Counted from the first letter of the stretch, positions 10,012-18,360 are shown. The stretch: DNA of 64,000 nt from Streptomyces purpureus (GCF_014648195.1 NZ_BMQQ01000001.1:542750-606749), one strand, 5' to 3'. The notes: generated by a model from the sequence alone, not told the origin. Program-made: numbers and translations.

Positions 10012-10017
10012 TTTTCA
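10004..10017 (+). promoter_or_regulatory. AT-rich Zur/Fur-like half palindrome inside the PLP operon
   Basis: TGCAATGATTTTCA straddles the aminotransferase stop and lies 41 bp before the methyltransferase. Eleven bases (AATGATTTTCA) match one side and the centre of a TGAAAATGATTTTCA-type actinobacterial metal-regulator box; the left side is poor. It stands out from very GC-rich surroundings, but its location inside an operon weakens an operator reading. Confidence 0.25.
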
Positions 10018-10057
10018 TAAGCACAGGGTGGGTGTACGACGGAGGCGACACGAGCGC

Positions 10058-10813
10058 ATGGGGATGAGCACGGCCACGGCGGCGCGATGGGTGGAGCGCT
10101 GGGAATGCCAGCAGGAGCGGTACGCGGTCGACCGGGAGGAGAGATTCACGGTCATCGCCGACGTGGTCGAACACTCCACCGCGGACCGGCCCGCCCCCCT
10201 CGTCCTCGACCTGGGGTGCGGGCCGGGGTCCCTCGCGGCCCGGCTGGCCGGCCGCCTGCCGGCCGCCGAGGTCCTGGCCGTCGACGCCGACCCGCTGCTC
10301 CTCGAACTCGGCAGCGCCTACTACGGGCACCATCTGCGCTACGTCGAGGCGGTGATCGGAGCGCCCGGCTGGCTGGACGCTCTCGGCCTCGACCGGCCCG
10401 TGGACGCCGTGGTGTCAACCACCGCTCTGCACTACCTCGGCGAAGGGACCCTGCGGGACGTCTACCGGGACGTCGCCGGGCGACTGCGCCCCGGCGGCGT
10501 CCTCGTCAACGGCGACCACATCCGCCCGGACGCGGCCGCCATCTCCGAACTGGCCGCCCACGTCGGCCGCCGCCACGCCGAACGCCACAGCACCCTCACC
10601 CCCGAGGACTGGGAGTCCTGGTGGTCCGGCGTGGTCGCCGACCCCGAACTGGCCCCGCTCCTCTCCCGGTCCGGCGGCCGCGCCCACCCCCCGTGCGAGG
10701 GCAACGACCTGTCCGTCTCCGAGCACCTCACGCTGCTGCGTGAGGCGGGCTTCGCCCACGCCGGCGCCGTCTGGCAGTTCGGCAGCAGCCATGTCGTGGT
10801 CGCCGTGCGCTGA
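10058..10813 (+). CDS. Class I SAM-dependent methyltransferase
   Basis: This 251-aa protein has motif I VLDLGCGPGSLAARLAG near residue 47, an acidic residue after beta2 (VLAVDADPLLL), and RLRPGGVLVNGDHI as the post-IV strand, all typical Rossmann methyltransferase features. Two starts are possible (10058 and 10064); 10058 has GGAGG at 10041-10045, a long 12-nt spacing. It lies 46 bp after the aminotransferase, on the same strand, and is probably the last gene of the PLP operon. It could N-, O- or S-methylate that pathway's product; the substrate is unknown. Confidence 0.87.
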   Translation: MGMSTATAARWVERWECQQERYAVDREERFTVIADVVEHSTADRPAPLVLDLGCGPGSLAARLAGRLPAAEVLAVDADPLLLELGSAYYGHHLRYVEAVIGAPGWLDALGLDRPVDAVVSTTALHYLGEGTLRDVYRDVAGRLRPGGVLVNGDHIRPDAAAISELAAHVGRRHAERHSTLTPEDWESWWSGVVADPELAPLLSRSGGRAHPPCEGNDLSVSEHLTLLREAGFAHAGAVWQFGSSHVVVAVR

Positions 10814-10837
10814 CCCGGTGCCCGCCGGGCCCGGGGC

Positions 10838-11100
10838 TCAGCGGTACAGCTTGGCCACCGCCGTACGCGTGGTCTGCCGGAACCCGGCCAGCGGGGCGTC
10901 CGCCAGATCGCCCAGCTGCCCCCACTGGATATAGGTGACGGTGCGTCCGTCGCGGCCCACCGAGAACAGGCTTATGTCCGTGGAGCCGACCTCGCGGTCG
11001 GCGGTGTCCAGGCTGTAGACGTGGGCGCCCTCCTCGACCGCCACCCTGCCGTGGTAGGCGGACGTGGCCTCGGTCGTCGGGTACTGACCCAGGATGCGCT
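10838..11100 (-). pseudogene. C-terminal remnant of a secreted sensor-domain-like protein
   Basis: The minus-strand frame reads SCAERILGQYPTTEATSAYHG, then VAVEEGAHVYSLDT and GRTVTYIQWGQLGDLADAP, ending TAVAKLYR with a proper stop at 10838. The GQLGDL/ADAPLAGFRQTT-TAV-KLY ending is what Streptomyces sensor-domain lipoproteins show at their C-terminus. No signal peptide, lipobox or N-terminal half exists: upstream of about 11100 the sequence belongs to another gene fragment on the opposite strand. A 68-aa product could start at a GTG at 11044 but has no convincing ribosome-binding site. I read it as a truncated gene. Confidence 0.6.
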
Positions 11101-11307
11101 CCGCGCAGGAGGGTCCTGCTCGTGGCCGCCCGGACCGCCGGCTGCGACTGCCGGTGGGAACTGGAGCTCGAGTGGAGCAGCGAGGGACGCTCGGGCACGG
11201 TCCGGATCAACGACGGCGGCCGCCCCTTCCGTACGACCGGCATCCGGGGACGCCCCACCCACGCCTACGACACGGAGACCCGTCGCTGGACCGCAGCCCA
11301 GGACTGA
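11101..11307 (+). pseudogene. C-terminal remnant of an unidentified Streptomyces protein
   Basis: The plus-strand frame reads VLLVAARTAGCDCRWELE, then WSSEGRSGTVRINDGGRPFRTTGIRGRP and YDTETRRW to a stop at 11305-11307. The pattern CDC.W-EL-WSS-GR-GTVRI-D-GRPFRT resembles the C-terminal tails of some Streptomyces helix-turn-helix regulators, as far as I can recall; I would not name it more closely. It starts abruptly where the opposite-strand remnant also starts, with no start codon or ribosome-binding site suited to a complete gene. Confidence 0.5.
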
Positions 11308-11314
11308 CGGCGGT

Positions 11315-12037
11315 TCACCGCTTGATCCGGTCCTCCGGGGCCGTCAGCATCCGCCGCTCCAGGACCGCGACATGCTCGGGGCGGTGCCTGCGCGCATGCC
11401 GGAGCAGCATGTCGCGGGCGGTCGGGCCGACGCGGCGCTTCTTGGGGTGGCGGGCCGTGAAACCCTCGCTCGCGAAGAAGCCGACGGCCGCGTCGAGTGC
11501 CACGGCGTCGCTCTCCCGTACCGCCCAGGCCAGTTCGTCCGTCGTCGCCGCCTCCAGCAGAGCGGTCGGGGCCTGCCGTGCCAGCAGATGAGCGGCGTCC
11601 CGCGAGCGCGGAGCACCCAGCCAGCCGAGCACGACCCGCAGCGGTACGGACCGTACGGCTCCCGGACCGGGGTCCTCACCGCGCGCCCACCGCCCGGCGT
11701 ACCCGCGCAGCGGTTCCGGGGCGGCGGCGGCCCAGGCGGCCCGGTGGCGTCCGGGAATGGCGTCCGTGCGGCCGGGGTCCAGCAGCCCGGGCAGATGGGG
11801 GTCGAGGCTACGGATGCGCTGACCGGCCGCGTCGTACAGCGTGAGTGCCGGCTCCTCCTGGCACATGCAGATGAAGTCGTGGTGCGGTTCGGGGCGTTCC
11901 TCCGGCAGGGCGGCCAGCAGCTCCCGTATCTCGTCCGGGTCGTTGATCTCGTACGTTTCGGGGTGGCCGGGGAAGTCGGCGGAGGCCCGCGCGCGCCCCG
12001 TCACCACGACGCGGACGGCCCTGGACAGCGGTTTCAT
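11315..12037 (-). CDS. Conserved hypothetical protein, 240 aa
   Basis: The start MKPLSRAVRVVVTGRARASADF is cytoplasmic, with no signal or membrane segment. It includes HHDFICMCQEEPALTLYDAAG, which carries possible metal-binding His/Cys residues, and ends in a basic helical region (HPKKRRVGPTARDMLLRHARRHRP). I do not recognise a named domain. The ATG overlaps the stop of the DUF3048 gene (ATGA), so both are co-translated, but a link between a lipoprotein and this cytoplasmic protein is not evident. Confidence 0.75.
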   Translation of the reverse strand: MKPLSRAVRVVVTGRARASADFPGHPETYEINDPDEIRELLAALPEERPEPHHDFICMCQEEPALTLYDAAGQRIRSLDPHLPGLLDPGRTDAIPGRHRAAWAAAAPEPLRGYAGRWARGEDPGPGAVRSVPLRVVLGWLGAPRSRDAAHLLARQAPTALLEAATTDELAWAVRESDAVALDAAVGFFASEGFTARHPKKRRVGPTARDMLLRHARRHRPEHVAVLERRMLTAPEDRIKR

Positions 12038-13032
12038 GGCGCGATCGTAGGCCGGTCGGCGAGCACCACCCACACCTGGCCGGGGGCGAAGTTCATGGGC
12101 TCGCCCGACGGGGTGGTGTAGGTGGTGCCCCGGTCGGCGGCCGGGCGGTTCCAGCGGGCCTCGTGGGCGCGGCCGTCCCGCAGCACCAGCGCCTGGCCCG
12201 ACCCGACGGTTTCGGTGTACGGCGAGACGCTGCCCCAGCGGTCACGGAACTCCGAGGGGCGGACCTCCACGTCCTGGATCACCACCGTCGGGGCCCCCAG
12301 CGGACCGCCGTCCGTGGTCCGCGAGGCGACGCCGTCCATGGCCACCCGCCACTCCTTGCCGCTCTGCGACCAGGTGAAGGTGAAGCGGGCCGCCGGGAAA
12401 CGGACCGAGTGCGTCTTCACCGGCTCGCCGCCCGCCGGAGCCGCGCCGAACCGGAATCCGATGTCCTTGGCCTCGTCCGTCTCCGGGGCCGCGTCGAGCG
12501 CCGCCGCGGGGCGCAGGTAGAGGTTGTGCGGCGCCGGACGGCGCTGATCACGGACGAAGGCCCGCGGGGCGTCCGACGGCTCCAGCGGGTGGAGCGGCGC
12601 CGCGTCGATCAGCGGTGCGAGCGCCGACTGCGAGCCGGAGTAGGCGAGCGCCGGGCGGCCGAACTGCCGCAGCAGCTCCAGGTCCGACTCCCGTGCGCTG
12701 CGCACCGGCCCGACGGTCTTCGGCTGCTGCGACGAGAAGACGGCCAGTATCCGGCTCTGTCCCGCCTCGACCTGCTCGACGTAGACGATGTCGGCCGAGC
12801 CCAGGCCGGTGTGCGGCCGCGCCGGCTCCACATTGTCGATCTTGACGGCGAGTACGGGGCCGGGGCGGGCCGGCAGCCCCGTGAACGGGGACACGCTCTG
12901 CTGGGTGCCGGCCGGCCGGGGCGCTGCCTGACGCTCCGATCCGGAACACCCCACCAGGCCGACGGCCAGGGCGAGGCAGGCCGTCACGGCCACCGCCGCT
13001 CCGGCCGGTCTCCTCGCGCGGTTCGCACCCAT
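12034..13032 (-). CDS. DUF3048 (YerB-like) lipoprotein
   Basis: This 332-aa protein has a lipoprotein signal (AGAAVAVTACLALAVGLVGC, lipobox VGC). The DUF3048 N-terminal domain includes SPFTGLPARPGPVLAVKIDNVEPARPHTGL, DIVYVEQVEAGQSRILAVF and VGPVRSARESDLELLRQFG; the second beta domain ends PGQVWVVLADR. The founding member is YerB of Bacillus; no biochemical role is established. It should sit on the outer face of the membrane. The ATG at 13030-13032 follows a GGAAGGGAG site. It is divergent from the CAP-domain gene and shares a 153-bp promoter region with it. Confidence 0.88.
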   Translation of the reverse strand: MGANRARRPAGAAVAVTACLALAVGLVGCSGSERQAAPRPAGTQQSVSPFTGLPARPGPVLAVKIDNVEPARPHTGLGSADIVYVEQVEAGQSRILAVFSSQQPKTVGPVRSARESDLELLRQFGRPALAYSGSQSALAPLIDAAPLHPLEPSDAPRAFVRDQRRPAPHNLYLRPAAALDAAPETDEAKDIGFRFGAAPAGGEPVKTHSVRFPAARFTFTWSQSGKEWRVAMDGVASRTTDGGPLGAPTVVIQDVEVRPSEFRDRWGSVSPYTETVGSGQALVLRDGRAHEARWNRPAADRGTTYTTPSGEPMNFAPGQVWVVLADRPTIAP

Positions 13033-13185
13033 CCGTCTGCTCCCTTCCTCCAGTGGACCACGGAAGAAGCCCACCGAACAGATTGCTTCGCCCATCGGCT
13101 GGGGAGTTTCTGTTATCGCTCTTGGGCTGCCGCGTCTCCTGAGTGTTGGACCCTCATCCGTACCGCAGTGGAAAGTTGACCTCGC

Positions 13186-14055
13186 ATGAAGCGCGAACCC
13201 GAGTCCTCCACCCAGGCATCCACCCCTGCCCGGCACGGCCGCCGGCGCGGTTCTCACCGGAGCCACCGGCCGAAGGGGGTGGCCATGGCGACCGGCGCGG
13301 TGGCGCTGGTCGTCGTCGCGGGCGGCGCCTACGGCGTTTCGCAGTTCCCCAAGGGCGGCGGGGGAGAGGCGCGTACGGTCGCCGAGGCCCCGGCCGATCC
13401 CGCCGCCCCTGCCGTGACCTCCGCCGCCCCCGCCGACCCGGACCGGGCGACGGCATCCGCGGCGCCGTCCGCTTCCGCTTCCGCCTTCGCCGCCCCCTCC
13501 GCTTCCGCTTCCGAGTCCGCGACGAAGCGCGCCACCGCTTCCAAGGCCTCGCCCTCCACCGGGAAGGAGGCCCGTACGAAGCCGGCCGCCAAGCCGAAGA
13601 CCACCCCCGCGACCGGTTCCGGCAGGGCGACGCAGCGGCCGACGGCCAAGCCGGCCCGGCCGGGCGGCGGGCACGCCGGCCTCGCCCAGCAGATCGTCGA
13701 CATGGTCAACGCGGAACGCGCCAAGAGCGGTTGCGGCCCCGTCACCGCCAACTCCAAGCTGACCAAGGCGGCCCAGCGGCACTCCGACGACATGGCGGCC
13801 CGCGACTACTACGCGCACTCCACCCCCGAAGGCGTCGGCCCCGGCGAGCGGATCACCGCCGCCGGATACCGCTGGAGCACGTACGGCGAGAACATATTCA
13901 AGAGCCCCAAGGACGCCCGCACCGCCATGGCGGGCTGGATGAAGAGCCCCGGGCACCGCGACAACATCCTCAACTGCTCCTTCAAGGAGATCGGCGTCGG
14001 CATCAACCTGCGGTCCAACGGCCCCTGGTGGACGCAGAACTTCGCCGCGCGCTGA
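13186..14055 (+). CDS. Membrane-anchored CAP (SCP/PR1-like) domain protein
   Basis: The protein has 289 residues: a basic N-terminus, one membrane segment about residues 34-50 (ATGAVALVVVAGGAYGV), a 100-residue Ala/Ser/Pro/Lys linker of low complexity, and a C-terminal CAP domain of about 125 residues. The domain shows QQIVDMVNAERAKSGCGPV, HSDDMAARDYYAHSTPEG, YGENIF and MAGWMKSPGHRDNILNC. Bacterial CAP proteins are extracellular; proposed roles include peptidase-like, lipid-binding or adhesive functions, none proven for this type. The ATG at 13186 follows GGAAAG. Confidence 0.9.
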   Translation: MKREPESSTQASTPARHGRRRGSHRSHRPKGVAMATGAVALVVVAGGAYGVSQFPKGGGGEARTVAEAPADPAAPAVTSAAPADPDRATASAAPSASASAFAAPSASASESATKRATASKASPSTGKEARTKPAAKPKTTPATGSGRATQRPTAKPARPGGGHAGLAQQIVDMVNAERAKSGCGPVTANSKLTKAAQRHSDDMAARDYYAHSTPEGVGPGERITAAGYRWSTYGENIFKSPKDARTAMAGWMKSPGHRDNILNCSFKEIGVGINLRSNGPWWTQNFAAR

Positions 14056-14088
14056 CGCGGGCGGCCGGCCGGGCGGAGCCGGCGTCCG

Positions 14089-15693
14089 TCAGTCGGCCGC
14101 CGGGGGCACCGTGCCGAACAGGCCGGTGAGATAGGGCGCGTGGAGCCGGTAGCGGCCGGGCCCCGGGGCGTGGAGGCGGACCCAGGAACCGGCCGGCTCC
14201 ACGCGCGCGCCGCGGTCCGCCCGCAGCCAGGGGGAGTAGCGGACCCGTACCGTCACCGGCCCGGGCCCGTCCACGTCGACCACGACCTCGGACGCGGTCG
14301 CCAGGGCGGCCCGGCCCGGCCGCGCCAGCGGCACCGCGTCGTCGACCGCGAAGATGGTCCAGTGCTCGTCCTGCCAGACCGGTTTCAGCCAGGGCGGACG
14401 GGACCGGATCAGCGCCGCCTCGGCCGCGGCCGGCCCGTCGGGCGGGCCGCTGTGCAGCGCGATGTGGCCCACGGCCCAGTGGTCGAGCCAGGCGCGGTAC
14501 GTGCTCGGGCTGAGGGTGCCGTCGTAGAAGAGCCGTCCGCGTTCCACGTCCAGCTGGCGGTTCCAGCCCCGCGCCAGCTGGAAGTGGCGCGCCATCAGCC
14601 AGGCCTCGCGGTGGTTGCGGGCCGGGACGACCTCGATGCGCCCCCGGTGCGCGCCCAGGCGGCGCAGCTGCGCCGTCACCGCCCGGGTGTGCGAGGCCCA
14701 CGCCGGGACCTGCGTGGAGTGCCGCAGATCGTCCGCGCTCCGGCCCAGCACCCACACCGACGTGGCCAGTGCCGTGGCGACCAGGGCGACGGCGAGCGGG
14801 CCGCGGCGGTACGGGGCCGGGCGGGCGAGGAAGACGGCCAGCAGCGCGGTCGGGGCGGCGACGAGGGCGAGCCGGTCGGCGTTCGACCCGACCGGCGAGG
14901 GGATGAGGAAGGCGAGGACGACCCCGGCCCCGTACAGCGCGGCGCAGCCGCGGGCCGGCGCCCAGGAGCGGGGCGCCGCCGCCCAGAACACCACGGACGC
15001 GGTCAGCGGCAGCGCCAGCGCCCCCGCCGTCATGGGCTGCTCGCCCCAGAACGGGAAGGCGAGCGCGACGCCCAGCTGCACCACGCTCAGCGGAGCCAGG
15101 AGCGCCACGGCCGGCCGCCACCGCCGCAGAAACAGCTGCGCCGCTCCGACGGCCAGAAGGAACAGCCCGGCGAGCGGGCTCGTCAGCGCCGTCACAGTGG
15201 CGGCCAGGGCCGCCGGGCCGGGGCGCCGGGTGAGCAGGCAGGCGACAAGCGCGGCGGCCAGTCCGACGGCGAACGTCGTACGCCCGGAGGCGATGTTGCA
15301 CCACAGCGTCACCGCCCCCAGAAGGGCCGGCCACAGCGGCGCTCGCAGCCCCGGGGCGCCGGCCACCAGCCGCGTCATCGCCCAGGTGCCGGCCAGGCCC
15401 GCCGCGACCGACACCGGCCGCACCCCGGCCGCCGCCATCAGATGCGGGGTCAGCAGGCTGTAGTTGGCCGCGTGCATGCCGCCGTACCACGAGAAGTTGT
15501 ACGCGCCGCCCGGGTGGCGGTCGGCGAACTGGGCCCAGGCGATCTGCGCGGCCAGGTCCCCGGCGCCGGTGGCGAGCCAGCACGCCCACAGCGCGTAGAG
15601 CGGCACGACCGCCACCGTGACCATCAGCGGCAGCCGGGCGCCGCCCGTAACCCGGCGCCCGACGGCGGACGGACCGGCCAGCCTTACGATCAT
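14089..15693 (-). CDS. Polytopic membrane protein with extracytoplasmic C-terminal domain
   Basis: The protein has 534 residues, with about ten hydrophobic segments between residues 20 and 310 (for example LMVTVAVVPLYALWACWLA and LALVAAPTALLAVFLA). It then has a soluble domain of about 200 residues with ARNHREAWLMARHFQLARGWNRQ and HWTIFAVDD. An aromatic/acidic segment after the first helix (YNFSWYGGMHAANYSLL) recalls the first loop of GT-C glycosyltransferases, but I cannot identify the catalytic acidic pair, so that is only a guess. It converges on the CAP gene with a 33-bp gap. Confidence 0.72.
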   Translation of the reverse strand: MIVRLAGPSAVGRRVTGGARLPLMVTVAVVPLYALWACWLATGAGDLAAQIAWAQFADRHPGGAYNFSWYGGMHAANYSLLTPHLMAAAGVRPVSVAAGLAGTWAMTRLVAGAPGLRAPLWPALLGAVTLWCNIASGRTTFAVGLAAALVACLLTRRPGPAALAATVTALTSPLAGLFLLAVGAAQLFLRRWRPAVALLAPLSVVQLGVALAFPFWGEQPMTAGALALPLTASVVFWAAAPRSWAPARGCAALYGAGVVLAFLIPSPVGSNADRLALVAAPTALLAVFLARPAPYRRGPLAVALVATALATSVWVLGRSADDLRHSTQVPAWASHTRAVTAQLRRLGAHRGRIEVVPARNHREAWLMARHFQLARGWNRQLDVERGRLFYDGTLSPSTYRAWLDHWAVGHIALHSGPPDGPAAAEAALIRSRPPWLKPVWQDEHWTIFAVDDAVPLARPGRAALATASEVVVDVDGPGPVTVRVRYSPWLRADRGARVEPAGSWVRLHAPGPGRYRLHAPYLTGLFGTVPPAAD

Positions 15694-16136
15694 GACCGGA
15701 CTGTAGAGGCGGCGAGCGGTGGACGGCGCACGCGACGGGCGCGTCGCCGGGGCCTCGGACCCCGTACGCCCCGGACGGCTCCGTGTGCCGGATGGGCGGG
15801 GGCCGCCGGCCGTGGCCGGCCGGTGGGGGAGTCGCCTGCGTCCAGCCGGGTGAACGAGTGTCCGTTACCGTCGCTCACGGCTGCCCCGGCTCACCGTCCT
15901 CGTTGCCGTCGCGCCGCTGCTGCTGCCGCGCCAAAAGATCGGGTGTTCGGCGGGCGGGGCAGCGGTCTCCGTCCAACTGGCCATGTTCGCCGGTGCGTTC
16001 AGACTTCCGTTGGCCAGGCGTCACCGTCCTGATGAGTGTCCGGCCCGGATCGGCGGCCGGGGCCCGATCAGGGACGAACAGCGGTATCGGGCCACGGGCC
16101 TTGTGGTGAAGGCCCGGTGGGGGCAGGCTCGGGGGC
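15694..16136. other. 443-bp intergenic region without a convincing gene
   Basis: Short open frames occur on both strands but have arginine- and proline-rich, compositionally biased translations and no good ribosome-binding site. I see no tRNA, strong hairpin with U-tract, or transposon remnant. It presumably holds divergent promoters for the membrane protein and the 16137 gene. Confidence 0.4.
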
Positions 16137-16538
16137 ATGAACACAGCTCGGCACGCCAGTGAACGGCTGATGAGTTGGCCTGCCCTCACACAAGGCCGGC
16201 CCCCGTGCGGCGCCGGACTCGGGCTCAACGCCGGATTCCAGGAGATCGTCCACTTCCACGGCGAACACGAGGCGGACGTCCATCTGACGCACGCCATGAT
16301 CGCAAAGCTCCGTCCGGCCCTCGCCGGGTCGTCCGCGATCCGTCTGCGGGCCGGCTCGGAGTGGGTGACCGTACGGCTGGACATCGGCTCCGACATCGAC
16401 CTGCTGACCACCCTGGTCAGCGCGGCACTCCAGGCGGCCACCCGGGCCGAGGCCACCCCGCCCGGGGCGGCCGCCCGGCGGTCGGACCCGTGCACCCGCG
16501 AGCGGAGTCCGGCCGTCAGCGTCGTCGCCGCCGGCTGA
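16137..16538 (+). CDS. Luciferase-family (DUF5519-like) small protein
   Basis: This 133-aa protein reads MNTARHASERLMSWPALTQGRPPCGAG, then EIVHFHGEHEADVHLTHAMIAKL, then AIRLRAGSEWVTVRLDIGSDIDLLTTLVSAAL. These match the small family named luciferase family protein in actinobacterial annotation. The name comes from a fungal/dinoflagellate-type domain; light emission is not implied and the function is unknown. The last 25 residues are low-complexity. It is a single gene flanked by minus-strand genes on both sides. Confidence 0.72.
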   Translation: MNTARHASERLMSWPALTQGRPPCGAGLGLNAGFQEIVHFHGEHEADVHLTHAMIAKLRPALAGSSAIRLRAGSEWVTVRLDIGSDIDLLTTLVSAALQAATRAEATPPGAAARRSDPCTRERSPAVSVVAAG

Positions 16539-16565
16539 CCCGGGCACGCCTGCTCGGGGGACGGT

Positions 16566-17009
16566 TCAGGCGGCCGAGCGGGACTGTCTCAGCTCGGCAC
16601 GGCCGAAGAGAAGCGCGTACCCCTCGGGCAGGCGGGCGAGGACGCGGTCCAGCAGTTGGGGGCCGGCCAGGCGGGCGACCGTGGAGAGGACGGAGCCGGC
16701 GTCCCAGCGGGCGGTGGCGGGGCTGCCGCCGACTCGGCCGGCCAGGTCCTTCACGAAGCCCCAGCCGGTGAGTTGTTCCAGGTCGGGGACCTGGGCGGTG
16801 AAGGACAGCGCGGCCTCCACCGGCAGGCAGGCGGCGAGGTCGACGCGTTCGTCGCCGGTGAGCTGTCGGCCGAGCGCTGACATGACCTCATGCACCGCTT
16901 CCGCCGCCCGCTCACGGGTGGGGTAGGCGCCTTCGTACCGGACCGTTTCCAGCATCTGCTCGTACGTCATGCCCGGAGCCGGCCGGAGTGGTGCGGGCGA
17001 GTCGAACAC
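16566..17009 (-). CDS. DUF2267 family protein
   Basis: The protein has 147 residues and contains MTYEQMLETVRYEGAYPTRERAAEAVHEVMSALG and RLTGDE-type helices (QLTGDERVDLAACLPVE), the helical repeat of DUF2267. These small soluble proteins are frequent beside stress genes in actinobacteria, but no activity is known. I use the GTG at 17009, which has an AGGAGAAAGG site; an ATG at 16970 has a poorer one. It lies beside hsp18, but the hsp18 terminator separates the transcripts. Confidence 0.82.
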   Translation of the reverse strand: MFDSPAPLRPAPGMTYEQMLETVRYEGAYPTRERAAEAVHEVMSALGRQLTGDERVDLAACLPVEAALSFTAQVPDLEQLTGWGFVKDLAGRVGGSPATARWDAGSVLSTVARLAGPQLLDRVLARLPEGYALLFGRAELRQSRSAA

Positions 17010-17106
17010 GGTGTGCGGGCCTTTCTCCTGTCGGATCGGATGAGAAGGGGGAGTTCAGTCGTCCGGCCAGGGGCGGTGCCGGCCGGACGGAGGGCGGAGG
17101 GTCGAG

Positions 17107-17133
17107 GGCGGGAGCGCGAGGGGCGCTCCCGCC
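17107..17133 (-). terminator. Terminator of the hsp18 gene
   Basis: A perfect 11-bp stem, GGCGGGAGCGC (17107-17117) with GCGCTCCCGCC (17123-17133), and a 5-nt loop lie 5 nt past the hsp18 stop. Confidence 0.75.
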
Positions 17134-17137
17134 GGGG

Positions 17138-17569
17138 TCAGCCCCTGATCTCCTTGCGGTCGCTGCCGCCGCCGATGGCGACCTTGCGGGGCTTGGCGCG
17201 CTCGGCGATCGGAATGCGCAGGGTCAGCACCCCCGCGTCGTAGTCGGCCTTGATGCGCTCCGTGTCGAGCGTGTCGGCCAGCATGATCTGACGCGAGAAG
17301 ACACCCAGCGGCCGCTCGGAGAGCTCCATCTGGACTGTGCTCGAATCCGTGACCGGACGGCGTTCCGCCTTCACGGTCAGCATGTTCCGCTCGACGTCGA
17401 TGTCGATCGCGTCCGGGGAGACACCGGGCAGATCGAAGGCCACCACGTACTCCTCGCCGTCGCGGTAGGCGTCCATGGGCATGGCGGCCGGCTTCGACCA
17501 TGTGCCGGGGCTCAGGAGCTGAGCGGTGAGACGGTCGAGCTCACGGAAGGGGTCGGTGCGCATCAACAT
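17138..17569 (-). CDS. hsp18: Small heat-shock protein HSP18 (Hsp20/alpha-crystallin)
   Basis: This 143-aa protein starts [19 protein letters not shown]. The alpha-crystallin core includes [20 protein letters not shown] and ends [18 protein letters not shown], with the IPI (IxI) motif that docks subunits into oligomers. It is an ATP-independent holdase that keeps heat-denatured proteins soluble. The ATG at 17567-17569 has GGAGG 8 nt upstream. Its promoter overlaps a RheA operator and the divergent gene encodes the RheA-like regulator, the same arrangement as in Streptomyces albus, so heat induction by derepression is very likely. Confidence 0.95.
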   Translation of the reverse strand: MLMRTDPFRELDRLTAQLLSPGTWSKPAAMPMDAYRDGEEYVVAFDLPGVSPDAIDIDVERNMLTVKAERRPVTDSSTVQMELSERPLGVFSRQIMLADTLDTERIKADYDAGVLTLRIPIAERAKPRKVAIGGGSDRKEIRG

Positions 17570-17626
17570 GGGAGACACCTCCAGTCGAATCGGGCAGTAC
17601 CTGCCAATGCGCTTCAACGTGCTTCC

Positions 17627-17655
17627 GTTGTAACATGTCATCGGAGTGATGACAA
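17627..17655 (-). promoter_or_regulatory. hsp18 promoter overlapping the RheA operator
   Basis: On the minus strand, the -35 TTGTCA (17650-17655) and -10 TACAAC (17627-17632) have an ideal 17-bp spacer. The operator TGTCATC-N5-GATGACA (17636-17654) covers the spacer and most of the -35. It matches exactly the published S. albus RheA site. Confidence 0.85.
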
Positions 17656-17661
17656 GCAGGA

Positions 17662-17680
17662 TGTCATCGAAAGGATGACG
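17662..17680. promoter_or_regulatory. Second RheA operator copy
   Basis: TGTCATC-N5-GATGACG differs by one base from the first site and is centred 26 bp from it. It ends 20 bp before the regulator's start codon, so it probably serves autoregulation, and binding at both sites could be cooperative. Confidence 0.75.
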
Positions 17681-17700
17681 TGCTGGGAAGAGGGGTGGCC

Positions 17701-18360
17701 ATGACCGCAGACGACCGGCCGCAGGGGCCGGGCCCTGCCTCGGTCCTCGCCGCGGCGGCCGCGCTGGGGAAGATCGGCGACGCACTGCGCGGCGCCCAGA
17801 AGCCCGAGGCGGAGCCCGACGGCCCCACCCGGGCCGAGGAGGCGCTCGCCACCCTCCTCCTGCTGCGCCGGATCCGTGAGGAGCTCGCGGGCTGGGAGAG
17901 CGGGCTGATCGAGGTGGCCCGCGACGCGGGCGCCAGCTGGGCCGACCTCGCCGCGCCTCTCGGCGTCGCCAGCAGGCAGGCCGCGGAGCGGCGCTACCTG
18001 CGGCTGCGCCCCGGCGACGGCGGCGCGACGGGTGAGGAGCGGGTCAAGGCGACCCGGGACCGGCGCGCGGCCGACCGGAGCGTCACCGCCTGGGCCCGGC
18101 ACAACGCCGCCGACCTGCGCCGGCTCGCCGGACAGATCACGGCCCTCAACGACCTTCCCGACGCCGCGGACCTCCCCCTCGACACTCTCCTCGACGCCCT
18201 CGCGCACGACGACGCCGCCCGGCTGGTCGGCCCGCTCGCGGACGCCGGACCGCACCTGCGGCCGGACCACGCCGACCTCGCCGACCGGGTCGACGCCCTC
18301 ACCCGGCACGCGGACCGGCTCCGGCAGGACAGCGACGACCGGCGCCGCACCGACGGCTGA
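17701..18360 (+). CDS. rheA: RheA-like HSP18 transcriptional repressor
   Basis: This 219-aa protein is divergent from hsp18 across two operators. The centre, [32 protein letters not shown], reads as a helix-turn-helix; the N-terminal part is Ala-rich helical ([17 protein letters not shown]). In S. albus, RheA represses hsp18 and is itself the thermosensor, losing DNA binding as temperature rises. Length, position and operator match all support the assignment. The ATG at 17701 has a GAAGAGGGG site; a longer frame to a GTG at 17680 would overlap the second operator. Confidence 0.9.
   Translation: MTADDRPQGPGPASVLAAAAALGKIGDALRGAQKPEAEPDGPTRAEEALATLLLLRRIREELAGWESGLIEVARDAGASWADLAAPLGVASRQAAERRYLRLRPGDGGATGEERVKATRDRRAADRSVTAWARHNAADLRRLAGQITALNDLPDAADLPLDTLLDALAHDDAARLVGPLADAGPHLRPDHADLADRVDALTRHADRLRQDSDDRRRTDG

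Noticed and set aside
15690..15878. Possible 62-aa gene on the minus strand
   Set aside because: Arg/Pro-rich translation, no ribosome-binding site, and overlap with the upstream control region of the membrane-protein gene.
16137..16538. Light-producing luciferase
   Set aside because: The family name is historical; the 133-aa protein lacks the size and catalytic domain of any characterised luciferase.
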